Source: an uncultured Eubacteriales bacterium (lineage in GTDB: Bacteria; Bacillota; Clostridia; Oscillospirales; Oscillospiraceae). From it: a DNA stretch of 64,000 bases. This document shows, piece by piece, positions 7,947 to 16,161 of this stretch. Location of the stretch: contig CATXTO010000001.1 of NCBI GenBank assembly GCA_958402445.1, positions 62,001-126,000 of the forward strand, in the 5' to 3' direction. Each line of letters starts with the position of its first letter. Positions within the stretch are counted from its first letter, which is position 1. Below the pieces are notes generated by a model. That model was not told where the DNA came from. It did not search any database and saw only the letters and a list, made by a program, of their open reading frames with translations. The translations under genes and the position numbers were made by a program.

Positions 7947-8525
7947 ATGGAGCTTCTGGATTTGGTGGATGAAAATGGGATGCCTACGGGTCAGGTGAAG
8001 GAACGGACTCTGGTGCACCGAGACGGAGATCGGCACCGAACCAGTCATGTCTGGCTGGTTCGGCGCCGAGAGGGAAGCTGGCAGGTGCTGCTGCAAAAAC
8101 GCAGCGATTCCAAGGATTCACACCCGGGCTGTTATGACATCTCCAGCGCAGGGCACATCCCGGCGGGAGAAGACTGGCTTACCTCCGCCTGCCGGGAGCT
8201 GCGGGAGGAATTGGGACTGACAGTCCCATTGAATGCGTTGCACGAGGTGGGCATCCGCCGCTTTTACTGGGAGGGAATGTTTTATGGGCAGCCGTTTCGG
8301 GACCGGCAGGTGAGCAAGGTTTATTATCTGCTTTGGGACGGGGACCCGACGGCGCTGGCCTTGCAGAAAAGTGAGATTAGTCGGGCGCTGTGGATGGAGC
8401 TAGCTGCCTGCTATCGTAGGATTCAGGATGGAACGCTGCCCAACTGTATATTTCCTGGGGAATTAGAGATGCTGGCAGGCGTGTTAGATGTCGTCCTGAG
8501 CCGGAAAACAAATACTGACAATTGA
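7947..8525 (+). CDS. NUDIX hydrolase (IPP-isomerase-like subgroup)
   Basis: The 192-residue protein starts MELLDLVDENG, the usual opening of this subgroup, and has the complete Nudix box G-x5-E-x7-R-E-x2-E-E-x-G (GHIPAG-E-DWLTSAC-REL-REELG). It should hydrolyse a nucleoside diphosphate derivative with Mg2+; the substrate is open. ATG 7947 with GAAAGGG upstream is preferred over an in-frame TTG at 7881, which adds 22 atypical residues. Confidence 0.85.
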   Translation: MELLDLVDENGMPTGQVKERTLVHRDGDRHRTSHVWLVRRREGSWQVLLQKRSDSKDSHPGCYDISSAGHIPAGEDWLTSACRELREELGLTVPLNALHEVGIRRFYWEGMFYGQPFRDRQVSKVYYLLWDGDPTALALQKSEISRALWMELAACYRRIQDGTLPNCIFPGELEMLAGVLDVVLSRKTNTDN

Positions 8526-8542
8526 ATCGGAGGGCAACGGGC

Positions 8543-9355
8543 ATGAAAATTGCAGATAGAATTGTTCGGGATTATATTCAGGGAAAAGATGTTTCCAGCC
8601 ATCAGGATGCTTGGTTTTATCAGGCACCTGGGATGCATTTTACGGTGCCGGCGGGCACTGGGGAGCATCGAAAGCTGGTTGAGACGGTTTATGGGGAAAT
8701 TAGGCAGGCTGTGGAAGGCTTTGTCCCGTGCAACCGTCCCGTTTGGGATGCATTGTTTCCACAGTGGCAGGATATTTTAAAGCGTGTGACGGTAAACCTG
8801 GTGGTAGGACTTCCTGAGCCCTGCGATGCGGTAGTTTTGCGGAATCCAGAAGGAATTCCCAGTGTGGTACTGGATTTGGGGCAATGGACTCCGTACCTAA
8901 AGGCCGCAAAACTTTCTGACCTGGTACAGAATCTTTTAACCCATGAGTTGTGCCACGTTTGCATCAGCGACGGGGTAGCCTGCATCGACGATGATCTGGA
9001 GGGATCGGTATACGGTGCGGCTTTGGACGCCATGACCTTCCATGAGGGCTTTGCGCACCTGGTTTCCTATCAAAGCATGGAAATCGGCGCGGTTGCCTGG
9101 AAGGAGTCGGAAATCCAAGATGTTGCGGCAAAAAGCCGGGCCAGGATGCGGGCGGCGCTGCGGGAGACAGACCCGGAAGCTCAGGAGCGGTATCGCCGGG
9201 AGGCGATCTTTGGCCGATATTATGAGAAATTTGCCTGTATGTGTGGCATGATCTACTTGGCGGAGTGCTGGCTGCGCGGCGGGATACCTGCTTTGCTGGA
9301 GGAGTACCGGAAGGGATACCATGGATTTGCAGATCGATCCCTGCGGGAGGTGTGA
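8543..9355 (+). CDS. Zincin-like protein with HELCH motif
   Basis: The 270-residue cytoplasmic protein has H134-E-L-C-H138, a match to the zinc metalloprotease HExxH signature, set in a predicted helix (LVQNLLTHELCHVCIS). A second helix with F-H167-E168-G-F-A-H could give the third ligand, as in gluzincins. No signal peptide or membrane segment is seen. I do not recognise a named family. ATG 8543 follows CGGAGGG; the start overlaps nothing and lies 17 bp after the NUDIX stop, so they are probably co-transcribed. Peptidase activity is inference. Confidence 0.6.
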   Translation: MKIADRIVRDYIQGKDVSSHQDAWFYQAPGMHFTVPAGTGEHRKLVETVYGEIRQAVEGFVPCNRPVWDALFPQWQDILKRVTVNLVVGLPEPCDAVVLRNPEGIPSVVLDLGQWTPYLKAAKLSDLVQNLLTHELCHVCISDGVACIDDDLEGSVYGAALDAMTFHEGFAHLVSYQSMEIGAVAWKESEIQDVAAKSRARMRAALRETDPEAQERYRREAIFGRYYEKFACMCGMIYLAECWLRGGIPALLEEYRKGYHGFADRSLREV

Positions 9356-9371
9356 TAGCCTGCAAAGAAAA

Positions 9372-9403
9372 AAGCCCGGAGCGTCTAAGGGACGTCCGGG
9401 CTT
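9372..9403 (-). terminator. Terminator downstream of the 6S-like RNA
   Basis: The arms AAGCCCGGA (9372-9380) and TCCGGGCTT (9395-9403) extend through a second CGTC/GACG helix. On the minus strand the stem is followed by a run of six T and more T-rich sequence, so it mainly ends leftward transcripts. It may also end the plus-strand gene finishing at 9355. Confidence 0.8.
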
Positions 9404-9439
9404 AGCCATATCAATTTAATGCCTCCGGCGCTTGGTGCC

Positions 9440-9606
9440 GCCAAAGATGAAAGAAGCTGCGCGAGATTGATTAAAATACGTTTTTTGCGCCGCAGCCGAA
9501 GCAGAGGAATCTGTCCAGCCGGCCAGAAGCCAGCCGGGCCATCCTGCGGCGCGGGCCCATGGCATTGGGCTTTCCTCTCACTGAGCTTAGTTTATCAAAA
9601 CTTGGT
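9440..9606 (-). ncRNA. ssrS: Probable 6S RNA
   Basis: No convincing gene occupies 9356-9645, yet the minus strand folds into a single rod of about 167 nt. The closing helix pairs CCAAG...GAT (9595-9606 side) with ATC...TTTGG (9440-9449), then AAGCT..GTGAG (9577-9588) with CTCGC..AGCTT (9454-9465). A large central bubble follows, with a small GCCC/GGGC hairpin on one side (9555-9570) and an A/T-rich unpaired stretch on the other. The apical stem has nine perfect pairs (9544-9552 with 9487-9495). Rod, central bubble and apical stem are the 6S design that mimics an open promoter for RNA polymerase. RNase P and SRP RNA signatures are absent. A covariance-model search would decide it. Confidence 0.5.
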
Positions 9607-9645
9607 AAAAAGTGCCGTCGTGCTGTTGTAAAATTTAGATTAAAT

Positions 9646-10341
9646 TCACGCGCCTAGAATATCATAGGCGGTGAGGACGCCCAACAACCGTTCCTCACGG
9701 CTTCCGTTTTTGGTTAAAAGGAACATGCTGATACGCTTGCCTGTTTGAAACGCCTGCTCAAACTCGGCTTCGGCTTGAGCCACCGTGGCATTCAACGGCA
9801 AAAAACGGTACACCTCAGAACGCCGGGTTGTGGTATTCAAGAACTCGCGCAAATCAGAAAAACGGAGATTCTCTTCCCATGACTGAGGCTGGCGTCCAAT
9901 TAAATAGGAAAAAATGGTGCTTTCACTAAAAACGCCTACTACCCGGCCATCGGTGAGAATGGGGACATGAGACAGACCCCGCCGATACATGGTCAGCATG
10001 GTGGGCCCCACCCGGTCCGAAAGACTGCGGGCAAAGATCTGATCCATAGGCGTACAGATATCCAGACATCGTTTGGGATTTACCACCTGACGGAGTACGC
10101 GATCCATCAGCTCCAACATCTGGCTGCTGGGTTCTACGGCGTAGGCCCCATCAATTCGGCAGTTATGCTGCAGCAGATTCCGAACCTCCCGGCAGTAGTT
10201 GAGTTCTGTCCGCACGGATTCAAACTGCTGCATGCGTTCCAGCCGGTAAATAGCCTTGCCGTCCGGCTCCCAGCCGTAGGCAGCCGTGGCCGCCTGCTCC
10301 AGCTGCTTGTATTTGTCCAGGAATTCCTCTGCCCTGTTCAT
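9646..10341 (-). CDS. CBS-domain protein
   Basis: The 231-residue protein has an N-terminal helical part (about 1-75) followed by a pair of CBS motifs. The first is around LDICTPMDQIFAR through GLSHVPILTDGRVVGVFSESTIFSYL; the second ends RLLGVLTAYDILGA. CBS pairs bind adenine nucleotides and act as sensors. There is no attached catalytic or transport domain. It lies 60 bp downstream of asnB on the same strand, so a shared transcript and an energy- or nucleotide-sensing role are plausible, not shown. Confidence 0.8.
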   Translation of the reverse strand: MNRAEEFLDKYKQLEQAATAAYGWEPDGKAIYRLERMQQFESVRTELNYCREVRNLLQHNCRIDGAYAVEPSSQMLELMDRVLRQVVNPKRCLDICTPMDQIFARSLSDRVGPTMLTMYRRGLSHVPILTDGRVVGVFSESTIFSYLIGRQPQSWEENLRFSDLREFLNTTTRRSEVYRFLPLNATVAQAEAEFEQAFQTGKRISMFLLTKNGSREERLLGVLTAYDILGA

Positions 10342-10401
10342 GGGGACCGCCCCCTTTCAACCTGATTATACAGGAAAGGAGGCTGTTCCGCAAGAGAGAA
10401 C

Positions 10402-12225
10402 TCAAACCAGCTGAACCCGGTAGGTTTTCATCCAATGGTTCACCTGAAGCATATAGGCGATGGTTTGCGGTGTATTCATCAGCTGCCCATACCAGGGCCA
10501 GGGATACTGGGCGGTGAGGAGGCCCTCCAGGACACTCCGGTCCGCGATTTGCAGCAGAGGGGCGTCGTTATCGTTCAAAAGCTGCTCCAGCCGTTGTGAG
10601 ACCAGCGCTAAATAGCCCGGATTGTGCGTCTTAGGATAGGGGCTTTTCTTCCTCCACAGCACTTCCTCTGGAAGGTATCCGTCCATGGCGTGGCGGAGCA
10701 AGCCCTTTTCATGCCCCTCGTAGTCCTTGAACGCCCAGGGTATCCCATACAAATATTCCGCAATCCGCCAGTCGCAGAAGGGAACGCGTACCTCCAGCCC
10801 GGACCACATGCTCATACGGTCCTTTCGGTCCAGTAGTGTCTGCATGAACCAGCGAAAATTCAGGTTGACCATTTCCTTCATTCTTCGCTCGTCTGGATCT
10901 CGGCTGGGTAGAACCTGACTGTCTGCGCAGGTAGCCTGATAGCGGCTGGATACGTAGGCCTCCGGGTCCAGGGCGGCCCGATAAGCCGGCGTCAGGAAGG
11001 AGCTTCTCCACGCGGTGGACTGCGCCCAGGGGAAGCCGGCTCTGGCTCGAATCTCTGGGTCTCGGTACCAGGGATAGCCCCCAAAAATCTCGTCGGCACA
11101 CTCGCCGGACAGCGCCACGGTGGCAGTCGGCTTCATGGCGCGGCAGAAGAGCAGCAGGGAGGAGTCCACGTCGGCCATCCCCGGCAGGTCTCTGGCCTCC
11201 ACCGCCTCGTAGAGCGCGTCCGCCAGCTCCGCGGTGTCCAGGATCACCCAGTGATGGTCGGACTGCAGGTATTGTTCCATGATGCGGATATATTGTCCGT
11301 CGCTGTTTGGTTGAAACTTTCCCGCTTTAAAATACTTGTCGTTGTCTTTGTAATCCACGGAAAAGGTCGTCAGCCGCCGGCCCTGTTTGGCCAAATAACG
11401 GGCAGCTACCGAGGAAATGAGGCTGGAGTCCAAGCCTCCGGATAGGAAGGTGCACACCGGAACATCGGAGACCAGCTGGCGCTGGATGGCGTCCACCACC
11501 AGGGTGCGAACATGCTCTGCGGTCTGTTCAAAGGTCTCCGTATGCTCCCGGTCCTCCAGGCGCCAGTAGCGGCGCAGCCGTAGCTCTTGTCCATCTAAAT
11601 AGCCGCAGCAACCGGGTTCCACCTCGCGGATACCCCGGAAGACGCCGCAGCCAGGGGTCCGGCCCGGTCCCAGGAGCATAATCTCGGCCACGCCGTTGCT
11701 GTCCACCTCTGGCGGCACGTCCGGGTGTGCCAGCAGTGTTTTGATTTCAGACGCAAAAAGAAATTGATTTTGCCGTTGGGTATAGAACAGGGGTTTTACC
11801 CCGATGCGATCCCGCGCCAGAAATAGGCGTTTTGGCTCCTCCTCCCAGACGGCAAAGGCAAAGATTCCGTTAAACCGTTCGACGCATTGCTCACCCCATT
11901 GGGCGTAGGCGTGCAATACCACCTCCGTATCGGAATGCCCATGAAATGTATGTCCCTCCATAACGAGCAGACGCCGTATGTCTTCCGTATTGTACAATTC
12001 CCCGTTGTATACAAGGTCATAATGAATGCCATTGTGGCAGAGCTCCATGGGCTGCCGCCCGCCCTGTAAATCCACAACCGCGAGCCGGGCATGCACAAAG
12101 GCCATACCCGGCCGCTGCAAAATACCGGCCTGATCCGGTCCCCTGCGTACCATAGTGGACTGCATTTTCTCTAAAATGGATCGGTCTTCCGCGGTTCTAC
12201 CCAGAATCCCTGCAATTGCACACAT
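10402..12225 (-). CDS. asnB: Asparagine synthase (glutamine-hydrolysing)
   Basis: The 607-residue enzyme makes asparagine from aspartate, glutamine and ATP. The class II glutaminase domain (about 1-210) needs an N-terminal Cys after Met removal. ATG 12225 gives exactly MCAIAGILGR, whereas the upstream in-frame TTG (12246) would bury it. AAAGGGGA lies in front. RRGPDQAG and the C-terminal synthetase PP-loop SGGLDSSL are present. Insertion-like stretches around 300-420 are longer than in E. coli AsnB, as common in Firmicutes AsnB/AsnO types. Confidence 0.92.
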   Translation of the reverse strand: MCAIAGILGRTAEDRSILEKMQSTMVRRGPDQAGILQRPGMAFVHARLAVVDLQGGRQPMELCHNGIHYDLVYNGELYNTEDIRRLLVMEGHTFHGHSDTEVVLHAYAQWGEQCVERFNGIFAFAVWEEEPKRLFLARDRIGVKPLFYTQRQNQFLFASEIKTLLAHPDVPPEVDSNGVAEIMLLGPGRTPGCGVFRGIREVEPGCCGYLDGQELRLRRYWRLEDREHTETFEQTAEHVRTLVVDAIQRQLVSDVPVCTFLSGGLDSSLISSVAARYLAKQGRRLTTFSVDYKDNDKYFKAGKFQPNSDGQYIRIMEQYLQSDHHWVILDTAELADALYEAVEARDLPGMADVDSSLLLFCRAMKPTATVALSGECADEIFGGYPWYRDPEIRARAGFPWAQSTAWRSSFLTPAYRAALDPEAYVSSRYQATCADSQVLPSRDPDERRMKEMVNLNFRWFMQTLLDRKDRMSMWSGLEVRVPFCDWRIAEYLYGIPWAFKDYEGHEKGLLRHAMDGYLPEEVLWRKKSPYPKTHNPGYLALVSQRLEQLLNDNDAPLLQIADRSVLEGLLTAQYPWPWYGQLMNTPQTIAYMLQVNHWMKTYRVQLV

Positions 12226-12348
12226 GCAAATCACATCCCCTTTCAAGCACGCTATAGTTTATTCCGCGCCGGCTGTTCTGTGCGCATGGAAAGATTTTCT
12301 GTGCATAATTGTCCGGTTCGGCGCAAAACTAGGCATGGGTGATGTAAG

Positions 12349-12777
12349 ATGAAAAACAGCAAGGATATTTTAGGATCTGTGGTCAAAACCACCCAGATGG
12401 GGCAAACCGGGATTCGCAGTGTGATGAGCGCCTCCATGCGGCCCGCCCTGCGGCAGGCACTGGAAAGCCAGCTGCGGGAGTATGACCAAATTGAAGAAGA
12501 GGCCTTAGACATTGTCTCCAGACGGAATTGGCAGGTGGCACAGTTGGGTTCCATGGCCAAAACTTGCTCCAAGGCGGTTTCCAAGGCCAGACTTTCCCAC
12601 GGAAACACCGACTCCAAAATTGCAGCCATGATGATTCAGGGAAATACCCGTGGAATGATCAAAGGCCTGCGAAACATGCATCAATTTCCGCAACAGGATA
12701 CGGCTGTAAGCGGGCTGTCTCAACGTCTTTTGGATATGGAAACAGACAATATCCGGCAGATGAAAGCATTTCTTTGA
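12349..12777 (+). CDS. Small helical protein, possibly ferritin-like
   Basis: The 142-residue, Met- and Gln-rich protein is predicted almost wholly helical. It contains heptad-like stretches (ALRQALESQLREYDQIEEEA) and a final MHQFPQQDTAVSGLSQRLLDMETDNIRQMKAFL-type helix. The pattern recalls short ferritin-like or spore-coat-associated clostridial proteins, but no metal-binding ExxH set is clear. No signal peptide is present. A perfect terminator overlaps its stop codon. Function is not assigned. Confidence 0.65.
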   Translation: MKNSKDILGSVVKTTQMGQTGIRSVMSASMRPALRQALESQLREYDQIEEEALDIVSRRNWQVAQLGSMAKTCSKAVSKARLSHGNTDSKIAAMMIQGNTRGMIKGLRNMHQFPQQDTAVSGLSQRLLDMETDNIRQMKAFL

Positions 12778-12806
12778 TGAGCAGGAAAAAACTGCTCATC
12801 TTTTTT
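12776..12806 (+). terminator. Terminator of the small helical protein gene
   Basis: GATGAGCAG (12776-12784) pairs with CTGCTCATC (12792-12800), followed by TTTTTT. The stem begins inside the stop codon. Confidence 0.9.
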
Positions 12807-12896
12807 ATTCTGCGGCATATACTGGAGTGTCATGGAAGCTTCCGGCCTCCCAGAGGGCCGGGTTTATTCTCGTCATCAGGAAAGGAGGGGGTCACC

Positions 12897-13277
12897 CTGC
12901 CTGCAGTAGGTTCGATTCAGGTTCATGTTTATACCTCGAGAGCGCAGATTCCCGTGCCGGGCGCCGCTGTGGCCATTCTAGATCAAAGCGGCAATCTGAT
13001 TGCGGCCCGCATTACCGATGAAAGTGGCCGAATTAAACCGGTTGAAATTGAAGTTCCCGACGTAGCGGAGAGCCTTGATCCCAATTTTGTTGGGCAGCCC
13101 TTTGCTACAGTTACCATCAAGGTATTGCACCCCAGCTTTGAACAGATTGAGGTGGAAAACGCCCAAGTCTTTGCAGGCGTTACGACCATACAGCAATTAG
13201 AGCTGGTTCCGCTTGCGGCATACCCGGAGTCATATGACAGGGTTGAGTACTTTGAAGTACCGCCGCAGAACCTTTAG
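12897..13277 (+). CDS. Carboxypeptidase-regulatory-like domain protein (CTG start)
   Basis: The 126-residue protein carries one beta-sandwich domain of the CarboxypepD_reg type (IQVHVYTSRAQIPVPGAAVAI, then GQPFATVTIKVLHPSF). No ATG, GTG or TTG lies at the right distance from the strong AAAGGAGG at 12881-12888. CTG 12897, nine bases on, opens the frame CTG-CCT-GCA-GTA. The next gene starts in the same style (TTG-CCT-GTT-GTC), which supports the reading. It is the first gene of a three-gene set with the SpoIID-like and peptidoglycan-binding proteins. No signal peptide is evident. Confidence 0.7.
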   Translation: MPAVGSIQVHVYTSRAQIPVPGAAVAILDQSGNLIAARITDESGRIKPVEIEVPDVAESLDPNFVGQPFATVTIKVLHPSFEQIEVENAQVFAGVTTIQQLELVPLAAYPESYDRVEYFEVPPQNL

Positions 13278-13290
13278 GAGGTGAGAAACC

Positions 13291-14634
13291 TTGCCTGTTG
13301 TCACACCATACATACCGGAACAAATCACTGTCCATTTGGGAGCGCCAGGAGCCTATGCGGCCAATGTGACGGTTCCATTCATCGATTACGTTAAAAATGT
13401 CGCGTCTTCGGAAATCTACCCCACTTGGGACGAGAGCGCTCTGCGTGCCAATATATTGGCCATTGTCTCTTTTGCGCTGAACCGGATATACACAGAATTT
13501 TACCGCAGCCGTGGCTATGATTACGACATTACCAATTCAACGGCCTACGATCAGGCGTTTGTCAATGGCCGAAATGTTTTTCAAAATATCAGCGACATTG
13601 TAGATGACCTGTTCGACGACTATATCCGCCGTCAAGGGTTTGTGGAGCCTTTGGCCGCCAAGTTCTGCAACGGAACCACCGTGACCTGTGAAGGGCTCAG
13701 CCAATGGGGTTCCCAAAACCTGGCGACGCAGGGCTATAATTCCGTGCAAATTTTACGTTCCTATTACGGAAACGATATTGAGATCGTAAATAACGCGCCG
13801 ATTCAAGGAATCATCAACTCTTATCCGGGTACGCCGCTGCGGGTGGGCAGCACGGGCCCCAACGTGGTGGTCGTTCAAACCGAGCTCAACCGTATTTCCC
13901 AGAACTATCCGGCCATTCCGAAGATCCCTGTGGTAGATGGGATTTACGGTTCGCAAACAGAGGCCGCCGTCCGAAGGTTTCAGGAAATTTTTGGCTTGGC
14001 CCCGGATGGCATTGTGGGGCGGGCCACCTGGTATGAGCTGGTGCGGCTATACGTGGGCGTCAATTCCCTGGCGGAGCTTCGCTCCCAGGGACAGCAGTTT
14101 TACGGCATCACCTGGGCGTTCCCGGGAACGCTGCAGCAGGGCAGTACCGGAGGGGCGGTGCAACAGCTTCAGTATATGCTCGCCGTGGTGTCTCAATTCA
14201 TTCCCTCTATCCCGCCCGTCCAGGAGGACGGCATCTTCGGCTCCGCTACGCGGGATGCAGTTCTGGCCGCGCAACGGTATCTCGAGCTGCCGCAGACCGG
14301 TGTGGTGGATGAACAGACCTGGGTTCGAATTAACGGTCTATACAACGGAGTCAACAACGCTGTGTTTGAAAACCGGGAGCTGTTCCCATATCCCCGTGCC
14401 ACATCGGCCCAGACCGCCCAGGCGGCCATGGCAATGGTGGGGATGCAGCGGGCGGTACCTGCGGCTGCAATGCAGGATAACGCCAGGAACAACCGAAACG
14501 GCCGCCGCCGGACTGGGACGAACGGCATGGAGATTTTGCAGCGCTACAGCCGGACGACTACTCTGACTCAATTCCCAGGGGGAGACCTCACGTTGGGAAC
14601 CCAGGACCGTATCATAACGGAGGTGCAGCGATGA
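13291..14634 (+). CDS. SpoIID-like protein with two peptidoglycan-binding domains
   Basis: The 447-residue protein opens with a SpoIID/LytB-like region (about 20-165: VPFIDYVKNVASSEIYPTW, later CEGLSQWGSQNLATQGYNS). Two PG_binding_1 domains follow, around 180-250 (GSTGPNVVVVQTELNRIS...DGIYGSQTEAAVRRFQ) and 268-345 (GSTGGAVQQLQYML...DGIFGSATRDAVLAAQRY). The TTG start has AGGAGG 10 bases upstream. No signal peptide is seen, which would suit a protein made in the mother cell or forespore. SpoIID degrades glycan strands in engulfment; a spore cortex or coat role is inferred. The tail after 380 is Ala/Asn/Arg-rich. Confidence 0.8.
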   Translation: MPVVTPYIPEQITVHLGAPGAYAANVTVPFIDYVKNVASSEIYPTWDESALRANILAIVSFALNRIYTEFYRSRGYDYDITNSTAYDQAFVNGRNVFQNISDIVDDLFDDYIRRQGFVEPLAAKFCNGTTVTCEGLSQWGSQNLATQGYNSVQILRSYYGNDIEIVNNAPIQGIINSYPGTPLRVGSTGPNVVVVQTELNRISQNYPAIPKIPVVDGIYGSQTEAAVRRFQEIFGLAPDGIVGRATWYELVRLYVGVNSLAELRSQGQQFYGITWAFPGTLQQGSTGGAVQQLQYMLAVVSQFIPSIPPVQEDGIFGSATRDAVLAAQRYLELPQTGVVDEQTWVRINGLYNGVNNAVFENRELFPYPRATSAQTAQAAMAMVGMQRAVPAAAMQDNARNNRNGRRRTGTNGMEILQRYSRTTTLTQFPGGDLTLGTQDRIITEVQR

Positions 14635-15182
14635 GACCAAGGGAGCATTTTATTGCACGACCAGTGGAGAGCTTGCAGCATATGCTGCGCGTGTTGGCCC
14701 AGGGAGACGAGAGGCTGGTACCCGTAATACCGGACGGGACGTACAGCCAAAATACCATGGCGGCGGTCACGGCGTTTCAGCGCCGCTACGGGTTGCCCGT
14801 AACCGGGGTGACAGACCAGGCAACTTGGGACAAAATTGTGGAGGCGTACCATGATGAACGAGTGCATCAGGAGCCGGCGGAACCGATTCTCATTATTTTA
14901 AACCCTAGGCAGGTGCTTCGTGCCGGAGAGCATAACCACCATGTCCATTTGGTACAGGCGATCCTGCTTGTCCTGAGCGATGTTTACCCCAACATACCCA
15001 AGGTGGAGGTAAATGGAACGATGGATGGGCCCACAGTAGACGCCGTCAAAAAGTTCCAGGGCATGTGTGGCCTGCCGGAGACCGGTGATGTAGATAAAAG
15101 GACTTGGCAGTATTTAGCGAAGCACTACTCCCTCGCCGCTGGGAACGGAACAGGAATCCCCAACCGATTTATAATAAGATAA
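14631..15182 (+). CDS. Peptidoglycan-binding protein, two PG_binding_1 domains
   Basis: The 183-residue protein consists almost entirely of two peptidoglycan-binding repeats, around 15-80 (DGTYSQNTMAAVTAFQRRYGLPVTG split by residues) and 98-170 (NGTMDGPTVDAVKKFQGMCG). No catalytic or secretion segment is visible. Its ATG overlaps the previous stop (ATGA), so the products are made together and probably act on the same wall structure. It could serve as a wall-targeting subunit for the SpoIID-like partner. Confidence 0.8.
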   Translation: MRPREHFIARPVESLQHMLRVLAQGDERLVPVIPDGTYSQNTMAAVTAFQRRYGLPVTGVTDQATWDKIVEAYHDERVHQEPAEPILIILNPRQVLRAGEHNHHVHLVQAILLVLSDVYPNIPKVEVNGTMDGPTVDAVKKFQGMCGLPETGDVDKRTWQYLAKHYSLAAGNGTGIPNRFIIR

Positions 15183-15189
15183 GAAAACG

Positions 15190-15215
15190 CCCCGCTGCGG
15201 CTTCCCGCAGCGGGG
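15190..15215 (+). terminator. Terminator of the peptidoglycan-binding operon
   Basis: CCCCGCTGCGG (15190-15200) pairs with CCGCAGCGGGG (15205-15215) around CTTC. The downstream T-run is short (ATGGTTTTG), so efficiency is uncertain. Confidence 0.65.
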
Positions 15216-15245
15216 ATGGTTTTGTACCGGTAACCGACCTGCAAA

Positions 15246-15274
15246 TTGACTTTTTACTTGTGCCCTGTTATGAT
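15246..15274 (+). promoter_or_regulatory. Promoter for the membrane protein gene at 15300
   Basis: TTGACT (15246-15251) and TATGAT (15269-15274) are 17 bp apart. The predicted start near 15281 gives a 20-base leader, which rules out translation from the upstream in-frame TTG at 15246. Confidence 0.8.
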
Positions 15275-15299
15275 AAACAAAAATATTGGGGAGCCCGCT

Positions 15300-16157
15300 A
15301 TGACTTTTTACCAGATGCTTTGGACTTTTTTCTTTTATAGCTTTATCGGCTGGTGCTGCGAGGTGGTGTTCGCAGCCTTTAAAACGGGAAGGTTTGTCAA
15401 TCGGGGGTTTTTATTTGGCCCGGTATGTCCCATTTATGGCGTCGGCATCTGGGCCGTGGTGTTGCTCCTTACTCCCATTCGGGGGCACTGGATTCAGGCT
15501 TATCTGGTGGCGGTGCTGGTGCCAACAGCCATAGAATATTTTGTCGGATGGCTTTTTGACCGCATTCTACATACGCGGCTTTGGGATTACAGCCGAATGC
15601 CCCTAAACCTGAACGGGTACGTCTGCCTGCTGTTTTCCCTGGTCTGGGGACTTGCCTGCATGGGCGTTGGTTATTTTCTCCATCCGCTGGTACTGCGGCT
15701 GTTTCAATGGATCCCGCAGCCTCTGGGCTGGATCCTGTTGAGCGTGTTTTCAGCCGCCATTCTGACTGATTTGGTTTTGACTGGCGCCGAGGCCCTAAAA
15801 ATTCCCAAGCGGCTGCGTGCTCTGGCGGAGCTAGAGCGGGGGCTGCAAAGGATATCCGACGGTATTGGCGGGAGTCTATCTGGATACGCCCTGGAGCTCC
15901 GGGAGAGAGGGGCCGCCATGCAGCCGGCCGAGCGACTGGACGACCTCCGGATTGCGTGGTATACAAAAAAACAGGCGTTTTTGACGCAGCGCGATGAGCT
16001 GATGGAAAAATACCGGTTCCTTCTGGAAAAACCGGGAAAGGCCTACGCCCGGCTGAGCGAGGCCTTTCCACACATGCGGGAGACGGAAGCCTACCGGCGA
16101 TATGAGCGGATACGGGAGCTCTACCGGCAGTGGCGGGAGAAAAAGGGGGAGAGTTGA
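15300..16157 (+). CDS. Membrane protein of the putative ABC-transporter permease family (CmpB type)
   Basis: The 285-residue protein has about five hydrophobic segments in its first 170 residues and a family-typical beginning: FYSFIGWCCEVVFAA, then NRGFLFGPVCPIYGVG. This matches the family named ABC_trans_CmpB / putative permease, whose function is not established. The C-terminal 110 residues are charged, helical and cytoplasmic. ATG 15300 is preferred because GGGGAG lies seven bases upstream and the promoter lies between it and the earlier TTG. Confidence 0.75.
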   Translation: MTFYQMLWTFFFYSFIGWCCEVVFAAFKTGRFVNRGFLFGPVCPIYGVGIWAVVLLLTPIRGHWIQAYLVAVLVPTAIEYFVGWLFDRILHTRLWDYSRMPLNLNGYVCLLFSLVWGLACMGVGYFLHPLVLRLFQWIPQPLGWILLSVFSAAILTDLVLTGAEALKIPKRLRALAELERGLQRISDGIGGSLSGYALELRERGAAMQPAERLDDLRIAWYTKKQAFLTQRDELMEKYRFLLEKPGKAYARLSEAFPHMRETEAYRRYERIRELYRQWREKKGES

Positions 16158-16161
16158 GCGG

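Noticed and set aside
9430..9620. RNase P RNA suggested by GAGAGGAAAGCCC on the minus strand
   Set aside because: The gap is far too short and the other conserved RNase P blocks are missing; the fold is a single rod.
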